Part shown: positions 25,205 through 33,569 of the stretch, one piece after another
How the letters are laid out: each line of letters starts with the position of its first letter
Numbering within the stretch: position 1 is the stretch's first letter
From: JACJWR01 sp963752505
GTDB lineage: Bacteria > Actinomycetota > Actinomycetes > S36-B12 > UBA10799
DNA: 64,000 nucleotides
NCBI GenBank assembly: GCA_963752505.1
Contig: CAVVYM010000004.1
Span: 247,697-311,696 of the forward strand
Reading direction: 5' to 3'
The notes under the pieces: model-generated
What the model was told of the DNA's origin: nothing
Seen by the model: only the letters and a program-made list of their open reading frames with translations
The model's database searches: none
Position numbers and translations under genes: made by a program

Positions 25205-26161
25205 TCAGGCGGCGTTCTGCAGGGCCGCATGCACGTTGTCGAGGGTGAGCAGTCTCGGTTCGGATTCGCCGACCACCGCGATCTCGCCCGTCGGTGATTC
25301 CAACAGCGCCGTGAGCGCCTGCTGGAGGGTGGCAGTGGCCGACACCTGCGGCAGGCCCTCTCCCGCTGCCTGCTCCAACTGCGGCAACGGAGTCACGGAA
25401 AGCCGCTTCAAGGTGCGATCCGAACCTACGAAGTCGGCCACGAAGTCGTTCGCCGGATGGGCCAGGAGTTCGGCGGGCGGGGCGTACTGCTCAAGGTAGC
25501 CGCCCTGCTTCATCACTGCGATCCGGTCGGCCATACGCACCGCTTCGTCGATGTCATGCGTCACCAGCACCACGGTCTTGTGTACCTGCTCTTGCAGCGC
25601 CAGGAACTGCGTCTGCAGGTTGTCGCGAGCGATGGGGTCCACCGCGCCGAAGGGCTCGTCCATGAGTAGGACGGGAGGGTCGGCTGCCAACGCCCGCGCC
25701 ACCCCCACGCGCTGGCGCTGACCGCCTGAGAGTTGGTGCGGGTAGCGATCGCCGTACGTCGACGGTTCCAGGCCCACGAGGCTGAGCAGTTCGTCCACCC
25801 GCTCCTCGGTGCGCGACTTGTCCCAGCCCAACAACGCGCACACCGTGGCGACGTTTTTGCGCACCGTGTAGTGCGGAAACAGGCCGACGGCTTGAATCAC
25901 GTAGCCAATGTGGCGACGCAACTCCTTGACGTCGACTTCCGTGACATCCACGCCGCCCACGAACACTCGACCGCCCGTCGGTTCGGCGAGGCGATTGATC
26001 ATGCGCATGGTGGTGGTCTTGCCGCAGCCGGAGGGGCCGACGAGGGCGCAGATTTCACCGGGGCGAACGTTGAGACTCAACTCATGAACCGCGACCGTGC
26101 CGTCGGGATACTGCTTGGTTGCGTTGTCCAGGCGAATCATTGGATCGGCGGTGTGGTCCAT
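25205..26161 (-). CDS. glycine betaine/carnitine/choline-type ABC transporter, ATP-binding protein
   Basis: The 318-residue ATPase has Walker A GPSGCGKTT, the Q-loop in VIQAVGLFPHYTV, signature LSGGQRQRVGVARAL, Walker B VLLMDEPFGAVD, and the H-loop VTHDIDEAV. These are typical of the OpuCA/ProV family. A C-terminal extension of about 75 residues is probably a single CBS-like regulatory region. The ATG at 26161 has AGGAGG upstream; the open frame extends to 26788 but runs into repeats and the divergent permease gene. Its permeases and binding protein are on the other strand, starting 263 bases away, which is an unusual split for this transporter type. Confidence 0.93.
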   Translation of the reverse strand: MDHTADPMIRLDNATKQYPDGTVAVHELSLNVRPGEICALVGPSGCGKTTTMRMINRLAEPTGGRVFVGGVDVTEVDVKELRRHIGYVIQAVGLFPHYTVRKNVATVCALLGWDKSRTEERVDELLSLVGLEPSTYGDRYPHQLSGGQRQRVGVARALAADPPVLLMDEPFGAVDPIARDNLQTQFLALQEQVHKTVVLVTHDIDEAVRMADRIAVMKQGGYLEQYAPPAELLAHPANDFVADFVGSDRTLKRLSVTPLPQLEQAAGEGLPQVSATATLQQALTALLESPTGEIAVVGESEPRLLTLDNVHAALQNAA

Positions 26162-26260
26162 CGCTGTCCGTCCTCCTATGCGCGGTCCCGGTTCGGGCGA
26201 TGCGCCCACGTTAGTTGATTCCCGCCACTGCCGCGGCGCGAAAGGCCATGCCCCTGCCGT

Positions 26261-26326
26261 GAGTGCACACCTTCGTCGCACAAGACGGCCGACATAGCGC
26301 CCGCAGTGCAACAAAAGGGTGCACCC
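26261..26326. repeat. imperfect inverted repeat, copy 1 of a dispersed element
   Basis: Left arm 26261-26281 (GAGTGCACACCTTCGTCGCAC) and right arm 26306-26326 pair at 16 of 21 positions; most mismatches are transitions. The left arm and the C-rich bases before it closely match a second element at 56411-56482. It lies between the divergent transporter units, outside any gene. Confidence 0.65.
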
Positions 26327-26329
26327 GCG

Positions 26330-26370
26330 GAAGCGGGCGTGCCACATGACGCGAAGCGGGCGTGCCACAT
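26330..26370. repeat. 23-base tandem repeat, two copies
   Basis: GAAGCGGGCGTGCCACAT occurs at 26330-26347 and 26353-26370 with the same ACGC spacer. The pair directly follows the inverted repeat and precedes the permease promoter by about 42 bases. It could be an operator pair or part of the same repeat element. Confidence 0.8.
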
Positions 26371-26411
26371 AACGCTTTGTCACAACTGCTGAACTGTGCG
26401 CCCGGTGACGG

Positions 26412-26417
26412 TAGCGT
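26412..26417 (+). promoter_or_regulatory. -10 hexamer of the permease operon
   Basis: TAGCGT ends 7 bases before the GTG at 26425 but only 1 base before the alternative GTG at 26419. The spacing therefore favours 26425 as the start. Confidence 0.45.
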
Positions 26418-26424
26418 CGTGGCC

Positions 26425-27114
26425 GTGACGTCGATACCTGATGCGCTGGCCGACGCCTCGAATCCATGGTTCTCGTGGGACTACGTGGTCGAGTACTCCG
26501 ACGAGCTGCTCGCAGCCGGTCAGCAACACGTGTTCCTGACAGTGGCCTCAGTGGTGCTGGCATTGCTGGTGGCCTTCCCGCTCGCTGTGCTGGTCCGCCG
26601 GTTCCGACGATTGGAGCCGGCGGTGCTCGGTCTGAGTGGCGTGATGTACACGATCCCGTCACTGGCGCTGATCTCGCTGCTGTGGCCGGTGTTCGGGCTC
26701 TCGCCCGCCACTGTGGTGCTGGCCCTCGCCGTCTACGCCCTGTTGGTGGTGCTGCGCAACACAATCGTCGGGCTCGACGGGGTTCCAACTGATGTGGTGG
26801 ACGCCGCCCTTGGCATGGGCATGGGGAAACGCGAGACGCTCGTGCGGGTGGAGTTGCCGTTGGCGATGCCGACCATCCTGGCCGGCATCAGGATCGCCAC
26901 GGTGTCGACCGTCGGCATGGTGACCATCGGGGCACTGGTGGGCTACGGCGGGTTCGGCCAGCTGATTCTCTCGGGATTCCAGCAGAACTTCTACCACGCC
27001 CAGATTGCCACCGCGACCATCTGCTGCGTGCTGCTGGCGATGATCTTTGAGGTGCTGCTGCTCGGTGTTCAACGTGGCCTCACACCGTGGTCGCGCAAGG
27101 GGATGAGCGCATGA
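26425..27114 (+). CDS. glycine betaine/carnitine-type ABC transporter permease (first)
   Basis: The 229-residue inner-membrane protein has about five or six TM helices. It has the conserved ABC-permease coupling loop, in ALGMGMGKRETLVRVELPLAMPTI, with the EAA-like Gly at the expected site. It belongs to the OpuCB/OpuCD group. The start is set by the -10 hexamer; GTG at 26419 is the alternative. The stop overlaps the ATG of the second permease (ATGA), so the two make a heterodimeric channel. Confidence 0.92.
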   Translation: MTSIPDALADASNPWFSWDYVVEYSDELLAAGQQHVFLTVASVVLALLVAFPLAVLVRRFRRLEPAVLGLSGVMYTIPSLALISLLWPVFGLSPATVVLALAVYALLVVLRNTIVGLDGVPTDVVDAALGMGMGKRETLVRVELPLAMPTILAGIRIATVSTVGMVTIGALVGYGGFGQLILSGFQQNFYHAQIATATICCVLLAMIFEVLLLGVQRGLTPWSRKGMSA

Positions 27115-27818
27115 GCGTCTGGCAGTGGTTCACCGACCCCGCCAACTGGAGCGGGCCGAATGGCATTCCCGTGCGCACCTGGCAACACATCGTCATCAGC
27201 GCTACCGCCATGTTGATCGCCCTCGCGGTGGCGCTGCCAGTAGGTCTGATCCTCGGCCACGCGCGCAAGGGCACCTTCCTGGCCACCAACGTCGGCAATA
27301 TCGGACGCGCCGTGCCCACCCTCGGTGTGCTCATCATTTTGGCGTCGATCGCCGCGATCGGCGTCGGGGATCTCGCCGCCATCCTCGCGCTGGCACTGTT
27401 CGCCATCCCGCCGCTGCTCACCAACACCTTCACCGGCATCAGCGGGGTCGATCCGGAGGTCCGCGATGCGGCCGTCGGGATGGGAATGGGCGGCGTCGCC
27501 GTGCTGTGGCGGGTGGAGATACCGCTTGCGGTGCCGCTGCTCGCCGCTGGCATCAGGACTGCCACGGTGCAGGTGGTCGCCACGGCGTCCCTGGCCGCAG
27601 TCGTGGGCTCCGGCGGGCTGGGTCGCTACGTGGTGGACGGCTTCGCATTGCAGGACACCACGTTGATCGTCGCCGGTGCAATCCTGACGGCCGCGATCTC
27701 GGTGGCCGCCGAGGGCGCAATGGCGCTGATGCAGCGGGCGGTGACGCCGCGCGGGATGCAGGCCGACAGCCTTACCGACCAGCCCGCCATGGATGCGCCG
27801 GAGCCGGTCACGAGCTGA
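27111..27818 (+). CDS. glycine betaine/carnitine-type ABC transporter permease (second)
   Basis: The 235-residue permease has TM helices and a coupling loop (AAVGMGMGGVAVLWRVEIPLAVP) parallel to the first. It lacks the extra N-terminal helix and carries a hydrophilic C-terminal tail. It is translationally coupled to the first permease. The binding-protein gene follows after 76 bases. Confidence 0.92.
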   Translation: MSVWQWFTDPANWSGPNGIPVRTWQHIVISATAMLIALAVALPVGLILGHARKGTFLATNVGNIGRAVPTLGVLIILASIAAIGVGDLAAILALALFAIPPLLTNTFTGISGVDPEVRDAAVGMGMGGVAVLWRVEIPLAVPLLAAGIRTATVQVVATASLAAVVGSGGLGRYVVDGFALQDTTLIVAGAILTAAISVAAEGAMALMQRAVTPRGMQADSLTDQPAMDAPEPVTS

Positions 27819-27894
27819 ATGCCCTGGTCACAACTCGATAACGACCCGACGGGTCGGGCTGGCCGCTGGATTCAACTGATGCCAGGCTCCAACT

Positions 27895-28809
27895 ATGAGA
27901 CTGAGAGTTTTGGGCGCCCTATTCGCTGCTTCGGCAATGACGATCGCGGGGTGCTCGTCGAGCTCCGACGATTCGGAGTCGGTGACCATCGCAACAACGA
28001 ACTTCTCGGAAACGACGCTGCTCGCCAACATGTACCAGCAGATCCTTGAGTCCAAGGGCGTCAGCGCCTCGATCAAGGAACTGACCACGCGCGAGGTGAT
28101 CATCCCGGCCCTGGAGTCCGGGGAGATCCAAGCCACCCCCGAGTACCTGGGCAGCTTCACCGAGTTCATCAACCGCCAGGTGAACGGCCCTGACGCGCCG
28201 CAACTGGCCACCGGCGACGCGGCCGCCACCTACGCGGCAGCCAAGCCGCTTGCAGAGCAGGAGGGCATTGCCCTACTGACTCCTTCCCCGGCGCAGGATC
28301 AGAATGCGTTTGCCGTCACCGCTGATTTCGCGAAGGCGAACAACCTGACCTCGCTGTCGGATCTCGCAACGTACTCACAAAGCAACCCGGTGAACCTGGG
28401 CGGCCCGCCCGAGTGCCCGGAGCGTCCCTTCTGCCAGCCCGGTCTGGAAGAGACGTACGGGGTCAAGGTCGCCTCCTTCACGCCGCTTGATGCTGGCGGA
28501 CCCCTCACCGTCCAGGCGATGACGCAGGATCGCATCAACGTCGGGCTCGTATTCTCCTCGGCGGGGTCGATCACCTCGAACAACCTAGTGGTGCTCACCG
28601 ATGACAAGCAGTTGCAGACTGCCGAGAACATCACTCCGGCGCTCAACGCCGATGCAGCCAGCGACACCGTGGTCGCGGCGCTGGATGACCTCTCGGCCGC
28701 GCTGACCACCGAGGAACTGCAGGGGATGAACAAGCAGATCGAGGTCGATAGGGCGAACCCGCGCACGGTTGCCGAGGAGTTCCTGAAATCTAAAGGTCTC
28801 GTCGACTAG
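27895..28809 (+). CDS. substrate-binding lipoprotein of the betaine-type ABC transporter
   Basis: The 304-residue protein has a lipoprotein signal with the lipobox TIAGC (Cys20). The mature part is an OpuAC/ProX-like fold: IATTNFSETTLLANMYQQIL at the start and the GDAAATY and GLVFSSAGSI segments further on. This family binds quaternary amines such as glycine betaine, carnitine or choline for osmoprotection; the exact ligand cannot be read here. A CAGGCT ends 6 bases before the ATG and may be a weak -10, giving the binding protein its own extra transcript. Confidence 0.92.
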   Translation: MRLRVLGALFAASAMTIAGCSSSSDDSESVTIATTNFSETTLLANMYQQILESKGVSASIKELTTREVIIPALESGEIQATPEYLGSFTEFINRQVNGPDAPQLATGDAAATYAAAKPLAEQEGIALLTPSPAQDQNAFAVTADFAKANNLTSLSDLATYSQSNPVNLGGPPECPERPFCQPGLEETYGVKVASFTPLDAGGPLTVQAMTQDRINVGLVFSSAGSITSNNLVVLTDDKQLQTAENITPALNADAASDTVVAALDDLSAALTTEELQGMNKQIEVDRANPRTVAEEFLKSKGLVD

Positions 28810-28832
28810 GTGCGTGAGGCGTCCAGTTTCGC

Positions 28833-28838
28833 TATCCT
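28833..28838 (+). promoter_or_regulatory. candidate -10 of the PAS-GGDEF gene
   Basis: TATCCT stands 51 bases before the ATG at 28890, which has its own GAGGAT ribosome site. This unit therefore appears to have a leader. Confidence 0.3.
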
Positions 28839-28889
28839 GACCGCGCGGGTGGGGTGATCGTTTAACCCGGTCCGGTGTGAGGATGACGC

Positions 28890-30284
28890 ATGAGCGCTGA
28901 GGTAGCTCCCCGGCCCGGCGACCGTGCGGCCAAGAGTCCTGTCGACGCCGATCGATTCTGCGCTTCGCTCTTCCCCTTCCTCACGGTGGGCGTGGTCCTG
29001 CAATCCTCCGACGGTTCGATTCGGGACGCCAACCCCGCCGCGGAGCAGATACTAGGTCTGTCCGTCGACCAGATGCAGGGCCGCACGTCCATGGATCCGC
29101 GCTGGCGCGCCGTGCACGAGGACCTCTCGGAATTCCCCGGCGAAGAGCATCCGGCCATGCGCGTGATCGCCACCGGTCAACCTGTCGTCGGCGTGACCAT
29201 GGGCGTCTTCAGCCCCCGCGAGGAGGCTTACCGCTGGATTCTGATCGGTGCGAGTCCCGTGCCCGTGAAGGGTGAGACCTGGGCGGTGGCGACCTTCACC
29301 GACATCACCGACCTCCAGGCGTCGCACGCCTTGATGAAGTCGCTCATCGAATCAATCGACCAGCACACCATCGTGTCGATGACTGACCTGGAGGGCACGA
29401 TCACCCACGCCAACGATGCCTTCTGCCTCCTCTCCGGCTACACCAAGGATGAACTCGTGGGGCGCAACCACCGGATTCTTAAATCCGGGCACCATTCGGC
29501 GGCGTTCTACGATGAGTTGTGGGCAACGGTGACGTCGGGGAAGGTGTGGCGCGGGGAAATCTGCAACATGCGCAAAGACGGGTCGCTGTACTGGGTTGCG
29601 GCCTCGATTTCGCCGCAGCACGACATGTTGGGTCGCATCACGGGCTACGTCTCGGTGCGCACAGATGTCTCGGAGCAAAAAATCGCCGAGGCGGCCGCCG
29701 AGTCCCGGTCGCGGCAGGACTCCCTGACCGGGTTGGCCAACCGGCGCCACTTCGACGACCAGTTGCACCTGAAGTCGGCACTCTCCAGGGCCGCAGCCGA
29801 GCCGCTGGCGCTGGTGCTCATAGACGTGGACCACTTCAAGCTCGTCAACGATCGGTACGGGCATGACGCTGGCGACGAGGTGCTCAGAGCCCTTGCCGCG
29901 TTGATCAAATCGAGCGTGCCCAAGCCCTCGGGTCTTGCCGCCAGGTGGGGCGGCGAGGAGTTCGCGGTGCTCCTGCCAGGGCACGGCGTGGACGACGCCG
30001 TGGAATGGATGGACGCCTTTTGGCGGGCGTTGGAGTCCGCCAAGGTGCAGCCAGTCGGGCCGGGCCACCCAAGTTATGCCCCGTCAGGTCCGAGCGCCGT
30101 CACGGTCAGTGCCGGGCTCGCCGTCGCCCACGGCTCGCTGCTACGTGCCCCGGAGGACATCTTGCGTATGGCCGACCGGCGGCTGTACGAGGCGAAGCGT
30201 CGCGGACGCAACCAGTGGGTGGGTCCGGCCGAAGCTGCGGACCCCTCCGCTTTCACGCCGCCAGATGAGGACCCGCAGTCCTAG
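28890..30284 (+). CDS. PAS-PAS-GGDEF diguanylate cyclase
   Basis: The 464-residue cytoplasmic protein has a first PAS domain at about 25-140, a second PAS/PAC at 150-265, and a GGDEF domain at 275-440. The active-site loop is GGEEF (354-358), so cyclic-di-GMP synthesis is plausible. The inhibitory I-site (RxxD), expected at 345-348, reads KPSG, so product inhibition is probably absent. The second PAS has the SGYTKDELVGRNHRILKSGHH sequence typical of haem- or flavin-type sensors of this kind. No EAL or HD-GYP phosphodiesterase is nearby. The ATG has GAGGAT upstream. Confidence 0.93.
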   Translation: MSAEVAPRPGDRAAKSPVDADRFCASLFPFLTVGVVLQSSDGSIRDANPAAEQILGLSVDQMQGRTSMDPRWRAVHEDLSEFPGEEHPAMRVIATGQPVVGVTMGVFSPREEAYRWILIGASPVPVKGETWAVATFTDITDLQASHALMKSLIESIDQHTIVSMTDLEGTITHANDAFCLLSGYTKDELVGRNHRILKSGHHSAAFYDELWATVTSGKVWRGEICNMRKDGSLYWVAASISPQHDMLGRITGYVSVRTDVSEQKIAEAAAESRSRQDSLTGLANRRHFDDQLHLKSALSRAAAEPLALVLIDVDHFKLVNDRYGHDAGDEVLRALAALIKSSVPKPSGLAARWGGEEFAVLLPGHGVDDAVEWMDAFWRALESAKVQPVGPGHPSYAPSGPSAVTVSAGLAVAHGSLLRAPEDILRMADRRLYEAKRRGRNQWVGPAEAADPSAFTPPDEDPQS

Positions 30285-30310
30285 CCCGTACCGGGTCCGC
30301 TGGACGCCGG

Positions 30311-31462
30311 CTACTTGTCGATATCACCGGCGATGAGGAAGAAACTGTGAACGGCCGCGGGCATCAGCGGCAGCGGTGTGCCGGGCAGCGCGGCTGCCAG
30401 GGCCTGGGCGTTGTTGTAGGAGGCGGTTCGCAGTTTCAACCGATAGGGGTGCGTGCCGCCGCGCGACACCAGGTACCAGCCGTTGAGGCCCGCCGGGTTC
30501 TCCGTCTCGGCATAGCCCTGCCCCTCCGGAACCCGAATTGAGCGCGGCAGCGTGACGTTCACCGGCGCTGTTGGATCCATGCGCTGCAGCCGTTCGATGC
30601 AGGCGCGCACGCATTCCACACTCACCTCGAGCTGCTCGACGAGTACCCACATGCGGGCTCGGGCGTCGCCCGCGTCGAACGCCACGCGGCGAAGTGAGCC
30701 GTCCGCGGCCAATTCGGCATAGCAGTCGTCGGGGTCGTCCAGCCGCAGATCGAATCTCACCCCGCTTGCCCGAGCCACCGGCCCAGACGCGGAATAGTGC
30801 CACGCTGCGTCCTCGGGCAGAACGGCGAGGCCCCCCAGCCACGGAGCCTCCGCGGAGTAGACGTGCCGCAACGAAGCGGTGGCGGCCCCGATCTCATCGA
30901 GGGAGCGCTGCACCTCGACCAGCCAATCTGGGGCGTAGTCGGCCCGCATTCCGCCAATCGCGACGGCCATGGGGTGCATCCGGGTTCCGCAGTAGGCCTC
31001 CACGACGTCGAGGACGCGCTGACGCGCCTGGTAGCCGACCGTGACGTGCGTACTGGGGTCGTCCACGTCGGCCGCGGACACGGAAGTCTGGGGCGGCTGC
31101 TCCAGACCGCTGCTCAACCAGAGCAGGTGATGCGCGATGCGGGAGTACTCCGCCAGCAGGGTCCGCAGCCAGCGAGCCCGTGCGGGCACTTCGATTCCGG
31201 AGAAGCGTTCAATCAGTTGCGCGAGCCCCAACTCGCTGCTGAAGGATCCCAACCAGTCGTGCCGGTTCGCCAGTGCCAACAGCGAGCGGTAGTCCCGGGA
31301 CTCGAAGAGTTTCTCGGCGCCACGGTGCAACCGCCCCGGGATCACCTCGGCGTCGACTACGACATCGGCCTCAACCGTGAGTTCGAATAGAGGCCCCCCG
31401 GGGGCTGCGGGGCTGCTGCTGCTCAAAGGCAGCGCCCAACGGTTGCGCTCCATAGCCTCCAT
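30311..31462 (-). CDS. orphan NuoD-like protein (complex I 49-kDa subunit family)
   Basis: The 383-residue protein follows the NuoD/NiFe-hydrogenase large-subunit fold. GRLHRGAEKLFESRDY matches the quinone-pocket helix (GxxHRG.EK), and HPYRLKLRTASYNNAQAL matches the conserved region near the C-terminus, which ends in an IAGDIDK-type motif. No other nuo gene is present in the window. The key His of the quinone site is kept (HRG), but the usual SDG/TDG is replaced by SRGGTH. Its role may be a second, non-canonical complex I or a paralogue with a different job. It is divergent from the PH-domain genes. The start at 31462 has AGGA upstream. Confidence 0.8.
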   Translation of the reverse strand: MEAMERNRWALPLSSSSPAAPGGPLFELTVEADVVVDAEVIPGRLHRGAEKLFESRDYRSLLALANRHDWLGSFSSELGLAQLIERFSGIEVPARARWLRTLLAEYSRIAHHLLWLSSGLEQPPQTSVSAADVDDPSTHVTVGYQARQRVLDVVEAYCGTRMHPMAVAIGGMRADYAPDWLVEVQRSLDEIGAATASLRHVYSAEAPWLGGLAVLPEDAAWHYSASGPVARASGVRFDLRLDDPDDCYAELAADGSLRRVAFDAGDARARMWVLVEQLEVSVECVRACIERLQRMDPTAPVNVTLPRSIRVPEGQGYAETENPAGLNGWYLVSRGGTHPYRLKLRTASYNNAQALAAALPGTPLPLMPAAVHSFFLIAGDIDK

Positions 31463-31469
31463 CGTGTCC

Positions 31470-31475
31470 TAGATT
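31470..31475 (+). promoter_or_regulatory. -10 hexamer of the PH-domain gene pair
   Basis: TAGATT ends 7 bases before the ATG at 31483. It supports this start over TTG 31474 and GTG 31477. Confidence 0.5.
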
Positions 31476-31482
31476 GGTGGCC

Positions 31483-31983
31483 ATGGAGCCTATCGACGAC
31501 ACCTTCCGGCCCGAAACTGAGCATTGGGTGCGACTCTCGGACAAATTGGTGGCCGTCCGGCGTCTCACCCAGAGCATCGTGAGCCTGGTGCTGCTGGCGG
31601 TGTTGATCGTGCTGTGGGTTTTCGCTCCCATCCCGACCTGGGTGCTCGCGTTGCTGCTGGCCCTGCTCGTCGTCGGCAGCGCCTGGTCATGGTGGCTGAT
31701 CGGGCGTCGGGTGCGTTCCTACGGCTACGTGGAACGTACCGAGGATCTGCTCGTGACCAGCGGAATCCTCTTCCGGCGCCTGGTGGTAGTGCCCTACGGC
31801 CGGCTGCAGCTCGTGGATGTGGTGGCGGGTCCGCTCGATAGGGCCTTCGGTATCGCGACGGTTCGGCTGCACACGGCCGCCGCCACCACCGATGCGACGA
31901 TCCCGGGCCTCACCCCCGAGAAGGCCTCGGGGTTGCGCGATCGACTCGCCGCGGCCGGTGAATCGCGAGGGGCGGGGATCTGA
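31483..31983 (+). CDS. bacterial PH-domain membrane protein (YdbS-like)
   Basis: The 166-residue protein has two TM helices (about residues 25-45 and 48-66) followed by one bPH2 domain (LLVTSGILFRRLVVVPYGRLQLVDVVAGPLDRAFG region). YdbS/YdbT-type pairs are encoded together in many Gram-positive bacteria; a role in membrane-stress or bacteriocin-like resistance is suggested for the family. The next gene starts 2 bases on. Confidence 0.9.
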   Translation: MEPIDDTFRPETEHWVRLSDKLVAVRRLTQSIVSLVLLAVLIVLWVFAPIPTWVLALLLALLVVGSAWSWWLIGRRVRSYGYVERTEDLLVTSGILFRRLVVVPYGRLQLVDVVAGPLDRAFGIATVRLHTAAATTDATIPGLTPEKASGLRDRLAAAGESRGAGI

Positions 31984-31985
31984 CC

Positions 31986-33497
31986 GTGTCGGACGCAGTC
32001 GGCGAGACCCCCAAACGCCGTACCGCACCCATCACGCCACTGGTCAACGCGGCTCGCGTCGCGGCTGTCGTGGTGGCGATCGCCGTCGTGCAGTTCTTCG
32101 GCTCGATCACCGGGCTCAGCCTTCGAACAACACTGCTCATCGGCGGTCTGGTCGTCCTGTTCCTGCTCCTGGTGCTGGGCGCGACCTACTTGCAGTGGAC
32201 GCGCTTCCAGTTCTGGTTCGACGGTGACGGCGACCTCCGCGTGGCCTCCGGGGTGCTCGAGCGGAAGGAACGACGGCTGCAACTGTCGCGGCTGCAGAGC
32301 GTAGACGTGGCCCAGCCCCTCCTGGCGCGCATCTTCGGCATGGCCGTGGTGAAGGTCGAGGTGGCTGGATCGGGGGATTCCCGTGTGACCCTCTCCTACC
32401 TCACCGTGGACGACGCCCAAGCGTTTCGAGCGGAGACTCTCGCCAGGGCCGCGGGTGTGCGCCCAGACGCCGGCGAGGCACCCGAGACGGTGCTCGTGCA
32501 GGTTCCCAACTCGGTGCTGGCCAAGGCGGCATTGATCAACACCGGGGTCTGGTTGACCCTTGTGGTGGAAATCGTCGCGATCCTGATTGTGGTCGTGACC
32601 GGTGGCTGGATTGGGTTGGTGGGCCTGCTGTTCCTGCTCGCCATTCCGATCATCACGACCTTCGGCTTCTTCGCGGCGTACTTCAACTTCACCGTGGCCG
32701 ACAGCCCCGACGGGCTGCGTACCCGCTTCGGCCTGCTGGGAGTGCAAGCGCACACGGTGCCGCCCGGACGAGTCGCCTCAATCGAGTTCGTCGAGCCGGT
32801 GCTATGGCGACGGCTGCGATGGGTAAGGGTGCGCATCACCGTCGCGGGCACTCAAGGTTCGTCTTCTAATGACGACGACGGCGGCTCGTCGGCGATGCTG
32901 CTGCCGGTGGCTACCTGGCAGGTCGCAACTGACGTGGTGGGTCGGATCTTGCCCGGGGTGGACGTGGTGAACTTTCCGCTGGTAGGCGCACCGCGCGCAG
33001 CACGTCGCCGCTCACCGTTCCAGTGGCGCTCCCTCGGACTTGGTGCCGATGAGCAGGTCGTCGTGACTCGGCGTGGCTGGCTCACCCGACGAACCACCGT
33101 CACGCCGCACGCGCGGGTGCAGTCGGTTCGCATGACCGAGGGCCCGTGGGAGCGTGCCCTCGGGCTGGCAAGTGTGCACTTCGACGTCGTACCGGGTCCG
33201 GTGAAGCCGGTCGCTTTGCACCGTTCGATCGCGGAGGCCGGCGAGGTGATGGTGGCCGAGGTCGAGCGGATGCGCGTCGCCAGCAAGTCCGACAAGTCGG
33301 TGCGTTGGGGGCAACGCGTCGACCAACCGGAGTCAGCACCTGCAGAGTCAGAACCGGAGCAACCGGAATTGCCCTTCGACGCCGCCCCCGAGGCCCCGAC
33401 GGCGTCGACGGATGCTGCCGCAGCGACGGATGCTTCGACTCCCACAAACTCCACGGATCTGCCCGGCGAGGACGACGCGGCCGAGACTGGTCGGTAA
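31986..33497 (+). CDS. bacterial PH-domain membrane protein (YdbT-like, several bPH2 domains)
   Basis: The 503-residue protein has TM pairs near 20-65 and 175-225 and at least two, probably three, bPH2 domains (first at about 70-150, second at 225-330, third at 340-415). The tail from 430 on is low-complexity (Glu/Pro/Ala/Ser/Thr-rich). It forms a pair with the preceding single-bPH2 protein. The GTG at 31986 is 2 bases after that stop. The exact domain count should be taken as approximate. Confidence 0.88.
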   Translation: MSDAVGETPKRRTAPITPLVNAARVAAVVVAIAVVQFFGSITGLSLRTTLLIGGLVVLFLLLVLGATYLQWTRFQFWFDGDGDLRVASGVLERKERRLQLSRLQSVDVAQPLLARIFGMAVVKVEVAGSGDSRVTLSYLTVDDAQAFRAETLARAAGVRPDAGEAPETVLVQVPNSVLAKAALINTGVWLTLVVEIVAILIVVVTGGWIGLVGLLFLLAIPIITTFGFFAAYFNFTVADSPDGLRTRFGLLGVQAHTVPPGRVASIEFVEPVLWRRLRWVRVRITVAGTQGSSSNDDDGGSSAMLLPVATWQVATDVVGRILPGVDVVNFPLVGAPRAARRRSPFQWRSLGLGADEQVVVTRRGWLTRRTTVTPHARVQSVRMTEGPWERALGLASVHFDVVPGPVKPVALHRSIAEAGEVMVAEVERMRVASKSDKSVRWGQRVDQPESAPAESEPEQPELPFDAAPEAPTASTDAAAATDASTPTNSTDLPGEDDAAETGR

Positions 33498-33569
33498 CGT
33501 CAGTGCGGGTCAGTTTTCATCGAGTCAGTTCGTCCTCGATGGTCACAACGTGAGCGAAAGGGGCGTGTG

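Noticed and set aside
26162..26424. N-terminal extension of the ABC ATPase (open frame to 26788)
   Set aside because: The extension runs through the repeat elements and the divergent permease gene, while ATG 26161 has a strong AGGAGG.
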